DNA from: Campylobacter sp.
GTDB taxonomy: Bacteria; Campylobacterota; Campylobacteria; Campylobacterales; Campylobacteraceae
Direction: 5' to 3'
Length of the DNA: 7,177 bases
Assembly (NCBI GenBank): GCA_024680445.1
Contig: JAILCJ010000017.1
Coordinates: 1-7,177 of the forward strand
Positions 1 to 5,558 of the stretch are shown one piece after another (positions within the stretch are counted from its first letter, which is position 1; every line of letters begins with the position of its first letter). Made by a program: the position numbers and the translations under genes. The notes under the pieces were generated by a model. That model worked only from the letters and a program-made list of their open reading frames with translations, was not told where the DNA came from and searched no databases.

Positions 1-77
1 TAGAAGTAAAATTCTTTGTCGCCTAAACAAGAAATTAAATTGTTTTATAAACATGCTTTAACTCTTAACAGATAAAA

Positions 78-119
78 CAGTGTTAAATAAGATTTAGTTG
101 TAAATTTTATTTAACACTG
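78..119 (+). other. Long hairpin in the 23S-5S rRNA spacer
   Basis: A 13-bp perfect inverted repeat (78-90 with 107-119) continues inward through one G-U pair (91/106) and five more pairs, giving about 19 bp closed by a four-base loop at 97-100. The 3' arm ends on the first base of the 5S terminal helix. A double-stranded RNA of this length is a natural RNase III substrate, so it is probably a processing stem separating pre-5S from pre-23S; that role is inferred. I see no gene or tRNA in positions 1-77. Confidence 0.7.
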
Positions 120-236
120 CTCGTGGCTATACAGACGAGGATACGCCTTGCTCCATCTCGAACCAAGAAGCTAAGCTCGTCATGGCTGATGATACTCTCC
201 GTTACTCGGATGTTGGGAAAGTAGGTCGCTGCGGGC
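119..236 (+). rRNA. rrf: 5S ribosomal RNA
   Basis: This is the 5S rRNA of the large ribosomal subunit. The conserved core CCATCTCGAACC is at about 152-163, followed by AGAAGCTAAGC, and the 3' part carries GTAGGTCGCTGC. The ends are set by the terminal helix: GCTCGTGG at 119-126 pairs with CTGCGGGC at 229-236, giving 8 bp with G-U pairs, and the length of about 118 nt is normal. It is presumably the last gene of an rRNA operon whose 16S and 23S genes lie to the left. No strong terminator hairpin follows directly, only a T-rich stretch (237-300). Confidence 0.95.
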
Positions 237-440
237 TTTGTGTTTATCTTATTCTTTCTTTTTATCTCTTTATTTTATATTTTATTTGTTACTTTGTTTT
301 TTATCTATGTAGTTTTTTATGGCTAAATTTGATTTTATTTTTATAAAATTATCAAATTTGATTAGCAAATATTGTTTGATAGCTATAAAAATTAGGGCTC
401 AATTAAAGTTAAGCTCTAATTATGGAGCTTAAAACTATGA

Positions 441-566
441 TTATGCTGATGAAAAATAAGTATATGTATTGCTCCCGAATTTTGCAGATGTAATTTCGTG
501 AAATTTTGTGGTATTTTTTACTTTGCTACGCTCGTAACTGCAAGCAGAAAGGGCTATGCCAAGCAC
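441..566 (-). pseudogene. Possible remnant of a small lipoprotein gene
   Basis: A leftward frame from GTG at 566 to TAA at 443-441 encodes 41 residues beginning VLGIALSACSYER. It contains a hydrophobic stretch ending in a lipobox-like LSAC, then a polar tail. An in-frame stop (572-570) sits just upstream, so the charged start of a signal peptide is missing; an adjacent frame reads a short hydrophobic segment (from about 610 to 575) that could be the displaced start after a frameshift. There is no ribosome binding site. It may equally be chance coding in a dispersed intergenic sequence. I do not recognise the protein. Confidence 0.2.
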
Positions 567-683
567 CGCTTAAGTAAATTCAAAGGTATAAAAAGAGATA
601 TTTTTTGCAATTGAAAGAGTATGAATTTAGATTGGTCAACTTGGAAAATTACTATCAAATTTTATTGAAATTAATAAGAGTTC

Positions 684-692
684 TGGTAAAAT
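684..692 (+). promoter_or_regulatory. Extended -10 promoter of the phosphonate operon
   Basis: TGGTAAAAT matches an extended -10 element (TG, one base, TAAAAT). Campylobacter housekeeping promoters usually rely on the -10 and AT-rich upstream DNA rather than a -35 box, and the preceding sequence is AT-rich. Transcription would begin near 699-700, leaving a leader of about 54 nt. The ribosome binding site AAGGA (743-747) lies six bases before the ATG at 754. Confidence 0.55.
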
Positions 693-753
693 AAAGTGGT
701 TAAAAATCAGTTTAACTCGTCTTGAGTCTAATAAAATTCAATAAGGAAAACAA

Positions 754-2043
754 ATGAAAAAAGTTTATGTAGGTATGAGTGCTGATTTGGTTCATCCGGG
801 GCATATGAATATCATCAAAACCGCAACACAATATGGCGATGTCATAGTAGGATTATTAACAGATCGTGCGATAGCAAGCTACAAAAGACTTCCTTATATG
901 AGCTACGAACAAAGAAAAGCTGTTATAGAAAACATAAAAGGCGTAACAGAAGTCGTGCCACAAGACACATTGGATTATCGCCCAAATTTGGAAAAAATCA
1001 AACCTGATTATGTCGTTCATGGAAGCGATTGGCGTGAAGGGGTCCAGGCTCAGACTAGGCAACAGGTCATAGACACTCTTGCTAAATGGGGCGGAGAGCT
1101 GATAGAGCCAGAATACACACAAGGAATTTCATCTACTAAATTAAATAATGTTTTAAAAGAGCTAGGAACCACTCCTGATATAAGACGAGCAAGGCTAAGA
1201 AGACTTATAAACGCTAAAAATGTTATTCGCATAATGGAGGCTCACAACGCTTTGAGTGCTTTAATCGTCGAAAACATAAAAAGCGATAACAATGTAGAAT
1301 ATGATGGTTTTTGGAGCTCTTCGCTGACGGATTCTACTTCAAAAGGCAAACCAGACATAGAAGCTGTTGATGTAACAGCTAGAATCAATACTATAAATGA
1401 AATTTTTGAAGTTACTACCAAACCAATGATTTACGACGCCGATACTGGCGGAATTGCAGAGCATTTTGCTTTTACTGTTCGCACTCTCGAAAGAACAGGC
1501 GTAAGCGCCGTCATCATAGAAGACAAAACCGGATTAAAGAAAAATTCGCTTTTTGGTAACGAAGTCGTGCAAATGCAAGATAGCATAGAAAATTTTTGTC
1601 ACAAAATCGAAGTCGGCAAAAGAGCCCAAATTACTGCTGATTTTATGATAATAGCTCGTATAGAAAGTTTGATTTTGGAAAAAGGCATGGACGATGCCTT
1701 AACTAGGGCAAGAGCATATATAAAAGCTGGAGCGGACGGCATAATGATACATTCTAGACAAAAAAGTCCAGATGAAATTTTAGAATTTTGCAAAAAATTG
1801 CGAAATGAAAACACTGACATTGTTTTAGTTGTGGTGCCTACTTCATTTAATGAAATCACAGCAACAAAGCTAAGTGAAGCTGGCGTAAATATCGTAATAT
1901 ATGCCAATCACATGCTTCGTGCAGCATATCCGGGCATGAAAAAAGTAGCCAAAATGATACTCCAAAACGATAGAAGTTTTGAAGCCGAAAAAGAGCTTTT
2001 GTCTATAAAAGAAATTTTAAATTTAATCCCGGGGACAAGATAA
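754..2043 (+). CDS. pepM: Cytidylyltransferase-phosphoenolpyruvate mutase fusion protein
   Basis: The C-terminal domain (about 150-429) is PEP mutase, which rearranges phosphoenolpyruvate to phosphonopyruvate and forms the C-P bond. It carries the signature EDK-x5-NS (E256 D257 K258, N264 S265), which separates mutases from isocitrate lyase-type relatives, plus the metal-site region YDAD (227-230) and ARIES (301-305). The N-terminal domain (about 1-140) is a TagD-type cytidylyltransferase: HPGH at 14-17 is the HxGH nucleotide motif, with HGSDW at 89-93 and GISSTKLN at 124-131. Such domains transfer CMP to a phosphate or phosphonate, so it probably activates the pathway product; substrate is inferred. 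It is a soluble enzyme with ATG start and AAGGA ribosome binding site. The stop overlaps the next start in TAATG, indicating translational coupling. The 429-residue length fits a full two-domain fusion with no sign of damage. Confidence 0.95.
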   Translation: MKKVYVGMSADLVHPGHMNIIKTATQYGDVIVGLLTDRAIASYKRLPYMSYEQRKAVIENIKGVTEVVPQDTLDYRPNLEKIKPDYVVHGSDWREGVQAQTRQQVIDTLAKWGGELIEPEYTQGISSTKLNNVLKELGTTPDIRRARLRRLINAKNVIRIMEAHNALSALIVENIKSDNNVEYDGFWSSSLTDSTSKGKPDIEAVDVTARINTINEIFEVTTKPMIYDADTGGIAEHFAFTVRTLERTGVSAVIIEDKTGLKKNSLFGNEVVQMQDSIENFCHKIEVGKRAQITADFMIIARIESLILEKGMDDALTRARAYIKAGADGIMIHSRQKSPDEILEFCKKLRNENTDIVLVVVPTSFNEITATKLSEAGVNIVIYANHMLRAAYPGMKKVAKMILQNDRSFEAEKELLSIKEILNLIPGTR

Positions 2044-3116
2044 TGGCGCTAGATACAAAAAAATTTATAAATGCCTTGATAGACAAAGGCTATACGCATA
2101 TTTGCGCTGTTCCTTGTAGTTTTGCTAAATATGTCATAAACGAAGCCATAAATAATGCAAAAATTGAGTATTTGCCTTGTGCTAGTGAGGCCGTGGCATG
2201 CTCTGTGGCTGCTGGGCTAAAAATGGCAGGCGCAAAACCCTTAGTAATAGTCCAATCAAGCGGAGTGACAAATATGGGGAGCTGTATCACAAGCCTACTC
2301 AAACCATACGACATCAAATTCCCTATTTTAACGAGCTGGCGGACATACAAACAAGGCGATAGCGAAATACAGCACAAACATCTTGCCACCGAGCTTATCA
2401 AGCTTATTTCGGCTTATGGCTATGATAATTTTATTTTGGATAATGAAAATTTAGATATTGCCCTTTCTCAAATACAAAGCGCAAACGACAAGCAAATAAT
2501 CGGTATTATCAAAAAAGATAGTTTCGAAAAAGTTTTGCTCGATGAAAAGCATGTTTTGGACTTATCAAAATATGAAAAAAGAAGCAAATTTTTAACTATT
2601 TTAAATGATATGTTTAAAAATTCAAACACCTTATTTATAGGCACTACCGGAAATACCGCCAGAGAAATGTATACTTTTATGAAAGATACAAAAAATTTCT
2701 ATATGGTTGGCAATATGGGCGGTGCTCTTAGTTTGGGGCTGGGGGCTAGCAAAGCCGGTAGAGAAGTTATAGTATGCGGTGGCGATGCTGAATTTGTCAT
2801 GCATATGGGCGGACTTAGCACCGCTGGTAGATATAAAAACGATGTAAATTTGACATATATTTTATTTGATAATGAAGCAAACAAATCGACAGGCGGACAA
2901 AAAACATATCAAGAACATGTCGATTATATCGCTATTGCAAGAGCATGCGGATTTGAAGTGATAGATAAAACCATAAGCAATGAAATCGAATTTAAAAACA
3001 TTATGAGCGAGTTATCTCAACAAAATGGATTAAAATTTATGCATGTAAAATGCGCTTTTGATGATGAAACACCAAGACCGCCAGTCGAAGTAGTAGGGGT
3101 AAATAAATTTGAATAA
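2043..3116 (+). CDS. ppd: Phosphonopyruvate decarboxylase
   Basis: A thiamine diphosphate enzyme that decarboxylates phosphonopyruvate to phosphonoacetaldehyde. The PEP mutase equilibrium strongly favours PEP, so this irreversible step pulls carbon into phosphonate. The N-terminal pyrimidine-binding half contains SEA (48-50), with E49 as the likely catalytic Glu. The C-terminal half holds the ThDP/Mg motif beginning GGDAE (246-250) and ending at D276 N277, followed by STGGQ (282-286), which is characteristic of Ppd. The usual GDG is GDA here. At 357 residues it is slightly shorter than many Ppd proteins but covers both halves. Its ATG overlaps the pepM stop by one base, and its 3' end overlaps the next gene by 8 bases, so the three genes are one operon. 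Sulfopyruvate decarboxylase is a related alternative, but the PEP mutase neighbour argues for Ppd. Confidence 0.93.
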   Translation: MALDTKKFINALIDKGYTHICAVPCSFAKYVINEAINNAKIEYLPCASEAVACSVAAGLKMAGAKPLVIVQSSGVTNMGSCITSLLKPYDIKFPILTSWRTYKQGDSEIQHKHLATELIKLISAYGYDNFILDNENLDIALSQIQSANDKQIIGIIKKDSFEKVLLDEKHVLDLSKYEKRSKFLTILNDMFKNSNTLFIGTTGNTAREMYTFMKDTKNFYMVGNMGGALSLGLGASKAGREVIVCGGDAEFVMHMGGLSTAGRYKNDVNLTYILFDNEANKSTGGQKTYQEHVDYIAIARACGFEVIDKTISNEIEFKNIMSELSQQNGLKFMHVKCAFDDETPRPPVEVVGVNKFE

Positions 3117-4179
3117 TTTCACTTATAATATGCCGACTAAAATTGTATTTGGCGACAACGAAATACAAAATTTAAATAAATTTGTCAAAAATCGTAAAAG
3201 CATTTTAATAACAAGTAGCGGATTTATAAAACGCGGCTATGCAGATAAGCTAAAAAGCATTTGTCCTAGTATAGCTTTTGTTTTTAGCGATATAAAAAGT
3301 CATCCTGAATTTAAAGATTTAGAGGCAACATACGAGCAAATACACAAAAACGACTTTGAGCTTATTATAGCTCTTGGTGGCGGCAGTGTGCTTGATGCGG
3401 CTAAATTTTTTTCAGTTTATAATGATAAAAAAGAAGTAAAATTTGTAACAAATTTGATAAAAGGCAGCGTAGAAAAAAGCAATTATTCTCTCGTGCCTAT
3501 CATTAGCATACCGAGCACAGCTGGAACTGGTAGCGAAATAACACCATGGGCAACCATATGGGATATGGACGAAAAGAAAAAATACTCACTTCATTTGCCA
3601 AAACTTTTTAGCGAAGTGGCGCTTTATGATCCAGTTTTGACCCTTAGCGTCCCCAAAAACATCACTATCCAAACCGGACTTGATACCCTATCGCACGCAT
3701 TAGAATCCATATGGAATAAAAATGCCAATGAAATAACTATAAATTATGCTATAAAATCCGCAAAAATCATTGTCAAATATCTACCGAAATTAGCCAATGA
3801 TTTACAAAATTTAAAATATAGAGAACAAATAATGAAAGCCTGCATGTATGCCGGACTGGCATTTTCAAACACCCAAACAGCCATAGCACATGCGATGAGT
3901 TATTATATAACTACGCATAAACACATACCGCACGGCATAGCTTGTAGTTTTACCCTCCCTATGTTAATAGACAAAATTTGCGGAAAATACGAGCATGTAG
4001 ACAAGGCCTTGAGAGAAATTTTTGGCTCGTGTGATTCCAAAAAATTACGCAAAATGTTTGACAAACTCAAAATTTCTACCAAATTTAGCGATTATGACAT
4101 AGACAAAAACGAAATACAAAATTTAAAAAATTCCCTAGCAAACACACAAAGAGCTGGGAATAGCTTGGTGATGTTGTAA
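3109..4179 (+). CDS. Iron-type alcohol dehydrogenase, probable phosphonoacetaldehyde reductase
   Basis: Group III (iron-containing) alcohol dehydrogenase, 356 residues, complete. The NAD(P)-binding loop GGGS is at 90-93 with D96; STAGTGSE is at 136-143. The metal ligands are visible with family spacing: D192, H196, H261 and H275. Next to pepM and ppd, the likely reaction is reduction of phosphonoacetaldehyde to 2-hydroxyethylphosphonate, as in the phosphinothricin and fosfomycin pathways; substrate is inferred from context, because the fold alone covers many aldehydes. The start is TTG at 3109, behind AGGGG at 3095-3099 and overlapping ppd by 8 bases. It is preferred because residues 1-15 match the usual family N-terminus; the first ATG (codon 8, 3130) would remove part of it. 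The gene is cytosolic, with no signal peptide or membrane segment. No aminotransferase is present, so this enzyme sets the predicted product. Confidence 0.88.
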   Translation: MNNFTYNMPTKIVFGDNEIQNLNKFVKNRKSILITSSGFIKRGYADKLKSICPSIAFVFSDIKSHPEFKDLEATYEQIHKNDFELIIALGGGSVLDAAKFFSVYNDKKEVKFVTNLIKGSVEKSNYSLVPIISIPSTAGTGSEITPWATIWDMDEKKKYSLHLPKLFSEVALYDPVLTLSVPKNITIQTGLDTLSHALESIWNKNANEITINYAIKSAKIIVKYLPKLANDLQNLKYREQIMKACMYAGLAFSNTQTAIAHAMSYYITTHKHIPHGIACSFTLPMLIDKICGKYEHVDKALREIFGSCDSKKLRKMFDKLKISTKFSDYDIDKNEIQNLKNSLANTQRAGNSLVML

Positions 4180-4216
4180 AATTTAACAATAAAATAATTA
4201 TTTTCACAAGGAAAAC

Positions 4217-4255
4217 ATGGGCAATAAATTAGCTTCTTTTTGTATATTTACTTAA
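4217..4255 (+). other. Well-initiated 12-codon frame, possible 5' end of a frameshifted gene
   Basis: ATG at 4217 follows AAGGA (4208-4212), a ribosome binding site nearly identical to that of pepM, but the frame MGNKLASFCIFT stops at 4253-4255. It contains a five-T run at 4237-4241. One extra T there would join it to the open frame that runs from 4240 to 4581, giving about 121 residues. It lies 37 bases after the alcohol dehydrogenase stop, in the position of a fourth operon gene. It may instead be a leader peptide, or noncoding. Confidence 0.3.
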
Positions 4256-4341
4256 TCCGCATGTGTCTTCGATATATAATTTTAGCGGAAATATATCTAT
4301 ATATAGCATTGAAGATTATATATCTTTTCATAAGAAGTTTT

Positions 4342-4581
4342 ATGGTTGGTGGTGTTTGCTTTATACGCAAACATTTGGTCAAACAAAGACATCATGGAAA
4401 AAACAGAAGTTCTAAACCTTGGACAAAAGAAGAAATTGATGATTTTGTATTACAAGTCGATGAGGATATAAAATTTGCGAAAAACAAAGGATTGCTAAGC
4501 GATGAATATGCAAGGGCAATGCAAAACAAAAAAGAACAAATAGCTGATTTTCTTAGGTTTGAAAGCAAGCCTTTAATTTAG
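4342..4581 (+). CDS. Small hypothetical protein
   Basis: I do not recognise this protein. From the ATG at 4342 it has 79 residues: a basic start (residues 9-24, rich in K, R and H), then KPWTKEEIDD and a charged, probably helical second half with no signal peptide. The ribosome binding site is weak (AAGAAG near 4332-4337). The same frame stays open upstream to 4240 without an ATG that has a ribosome binding site; that stretch is I/L/Y-rich and contains an inverted repeat (4271-4280 with 4315-4324), so it could be a membrane segment or noncoding. The frame lies on the same strand as the phosphonate genes and could be co-transcribed, but nothing ties it to the pathway. If a T was lost at 4237-4241, the true gene starts at 4217. 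Confidence 0.4.
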   Translation: MVGGVCFIRKHLVKQRHHGKNRSSKPWTKEEIDDFVLQVDEDIKFAKNKGLLSDEYARAMQNKKEQIADFLRFESKPLI

Positions 4582-4599
4582 AAGTAATCAATTTTATAA

Positions 4600-4631
4600 G
4601 AGTTAAAACAACTTTTTAAAGTTTTTAACTC
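4600..4631 (+). terminator. Hairpin after the hypothetical gene, possible terminator
   Basis: GAGTTAAAA (4600-4608) pairs perfectly with TTTTAACTC (4623-4631), and AACT/AGTT extends the stem after one mismatch. It begins 18 bases after the stop at 4581. No long T tract follows on the plus strand; on the minus strand it is followed by TTATAAAATT. Either direction is possible. Confidence 0.45.
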
Positions 4632-4645
4632 GCTCAAACAATATT

Positions 4646-4701
4646 TTAGGCCAAACACTATCAACTTTATGCAAATTTGATAAATTTAGTGTTTAGCCTA
4701 A
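4646..4701. terminator. Large imperfect stem in the convergent intergenic region
   Basis: Bases 4646-4660 pair with 4687-4701 over 15 positions with a single mismatch, and a nested ATCAA/TTGAT stem (4660-4664 with 4677-4681) can form inside. On the minus strand AAAATATTG follows. It lies between converging transcripts and probably helps stop one or both. Confidence 0.45.
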
Positions 4702-4704
4702 TGA

Positions 4705-4728
4705 GATTTATGTGCGAACGCATAAATC
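4705..4728. terminator. 10-bp stem with tetraloop just after comEA
   Basis: GATTTATGTG (4705-4714) pairs with CGCATAAATC (4719-4728), with one G-U pair and a four-base CGAA loop. It starts 9 bases past the comEA stop, where a terminator or 3'-end stabilising stem is expected. No T tract of note follows on the minus strand. Confidence 0.45.
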
Positions 4729-4736
4729 AGCGAATT

Positions 4737-5147
4737 TTATTCGTCATCTTTATCTTTTTTTGCTTTGTCTTTTTTCTTTTTGGCTTTATCTTTTAACTTT
4801 TTTTCGCCTTTATCAGCCTTGTCTTTCATTTTTTTATCAGCTTTTTTTGCTTTGTCTTTTGCTGCTTTTTTGGCTGATTTTAGATCGCTTATATCTGTAT
4901 CGCCACTTACAGCTAAATCACTTTTTAAGACTTCAAATTTTTTATCACCTATGCCTTTAATGTTTTTGATCTCATCTATGCTTTTAAATTTGTTTTCTTT
5001 GCGATATTTGATGATGGCTTCGGCTTTTGCTTCACCTATGCCTGGAAGTGCCATGAGTTCATCTTTGCTAGCTGTGTTGAGATTGACAGCACCAAACAAT
5101 GCAGTAGAAAGTACCGCAGCAGACACAAAAATTTTTGTAAGTTTCAT
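4737..5147 (-). CDS. comEA: Exported ComEA-like helix-hairpin-helix protein with lysine-rich tail
   Basis: The 136-residue protein starts with a signal peptide (about 1-20, probable cleavage after ALFGA). Residues 21-80 form a tandem helix-hairpin-helix ComEA domain: VNLNTASKDEL, LPGIGEAKA (34-42) and IKGIGDKK (63-70). These bind DNA without sequence preference. In Campylobacter jejuni the short homologue Cj0011c supports natural transformation, so a role in binding incoming DNA in the periplasm is likely. The oddity is residues 90-136: 24 of 47 are lysine, in KAKK/KDK repeats with alternating Asp and Glu; as I recall the C. jejuni protein, it ends near the HhH domain. The ATG at 5147 follows AAGGA (5158-5154). 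It is the last leftward gene before a convergent region. The tail resembles histone-H1-like segments and may add DNA binding; that is inference. Confidence 0.88.
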   Translation of the reverse strand: MKLTKIFVSAAVLSTALFGAVNLNTASKDELMALPGIGEAKAEAIIKYRKENKFKSIDEIKNIKGIGDKKFEVLKSDLAVSGDTDISDLKSAKKAAKDKAKKADKKMKDKADKGEKKLKDKAKKKKDKAKKDKDDE

Positions 5148-5176
5148 ATATTATCCTTTATGATGAAATGTTTTAA

Positions 5177-5185
5177 ATTTTAACA
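5177..5185 (-). promoter_or_regulatory. Probable extended -10 promoter of comEA
   Basis: Read leftward, TGTTAAAAT (5185-5177) is an extended -10 element of the same form as the one before pepM. Transcription would start near 5170, leaving about 22 nt before the ATG with the AAGGA site in it. An 8-bp inverted repeat (5171-5178 with 5185-5192) straddles it. The rest of the spacer up to 5317 is AT-rich with nothing else I can name. Confidence 0.5.
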
Positions 5186-5317
5186 TTTAAAATCTATAAA
5201 AAGGTTAAAATTATTAAAATTTGTTTATTAATTTGATAAGTTTAGGCATAAATTTCTCAAATTTGAATATGGTTTGCGGTATTTGGAATTTTATCTTAAT
5301 ACAAGTTTTTAGAATTT

Positions 5318-5343
5318 AAAAAGCCAGAGCAAAAAGCTCTGGC
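5318..5343 (-). terminator. Intrinsic terminator of flagellin
   Basis: Read leftward, GCCAGAGC (5343-5336) and GCTCTGGC (5330-5323) form a perfect 8-bp stem with a five-T loop, followed at once by TTTTTAAATT. It is one of the most GC-rich structures in the intergenic DNA here and a textbook Rho-independent terminator. It lies about 190 bases beyond the flagellin stop, so the mRNA has an unusually long 3' end that includes the tandem repeats. Confidence 0.88.
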
Positions 5344-5377
5344 AAATTAACACATTGCAGATTAACGCAAATGAGTT

Positions 5378-5400
5378 GCCCAAGGGATAAAGCCTCGGGC
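5378..5400 (-). other. GC-rich hairpin in the flagellin 3' untranslated region
   Basis: Read leftward, GCCCGAGG (5400-5393) pairs with CCTTGGGC (5385-5378) over 8 bp with one G-U pair and a seven-base loop. On the plus strand the same stem has an A-C mismatch, so structure is better on the flagellin transcript strand. It sits between the tandem repeats and the terminator. No protein is encoded here. Confidence 0.5.
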
Positions 5401-5420
5401 TAAGCTATTGCTAATTTTTT

Positions 5421-5558
5421 TAATTATCAAAGCAATTTCATAACGTTTTATAGAAACGTTATATTTTAGCTTTTTAATTATTGAAGCAATTTCATAACGT
5501 TTTATAGAAACGTTATATTTTAGCTTTATTAATTATTGAAGCAATTTCATAACGTTTT
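5421..5558 (-). repeat. Tandem 54-55 bp repeat derived from the flagellin 3' end
   Basis: Two near-identical units (5421-5474 and 5475-5529) are followed by a partial third (5530-5558), which is the real end of the flagellin coding sequence. Each copy carries the codons for NVMKLL plus a stop, with CTT-CAA-TAA in the gene and the middle copy and CTT-TGA in the distal copy. The segment joining copies contains a perfect 9-bp inverted repeat, ATAACGTTT with AAACGTTAT, at 5440-5462 and again at 5494-5516. The middle copy matches the gene at the stop codon better than the distal copy does. Confidence 0.9.

Larger units (their letters stand above)
237..753. other. AT-rich spacer between 5S rRNA and the phosphonate operon
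   Basis: About 500 bases with no convincing intact gene. A pyrimidine-rich tract (237-300) follows 5S. An imperfect hairpin spans 322-366 and contains the 12-bp palindrome ATCAAATTTGAT at 351-362. Two mutually exclusive hairpins follow: 391-399 with 412-420 (one G-U pair), and 411-416 with 425-430. A possible decayed leftward reading frame occupies 441-566, and the operon promoter lies at 684-692. A rightward stop-to-stop frame (578-694) has no ATG and no ribosome binding site, so it is not called. Confidence 0.6.

Noticed and set aside
578..694. Rightward open frame of about 38 codons upstream of pepM
   Set aside because: It has no ATG, no ribosome binding site, and the pepM promoter element overlaps its end.
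4191..4204. 14-bp palindrome AAAATAATTATTTT after the dehydrogenase gene
   Set aside because: It is pure A/T in AT-rich DNA and short; there is no good reason to call it a terminator or operator.
4712..5163. Rightward open frames opposite comEA
   Set aside because: They are the reverse complement of the lysine-rich gene, giving Phe/Leu-rich translations; the leftward frame has a signal peptide, HhH motifs and a ribosome binding site.
5421..5558. CRISPR array
   Set aside because: The whole 54-55 bp unit is repeated with no variable spacers, and it derives from the flagellin gene end.
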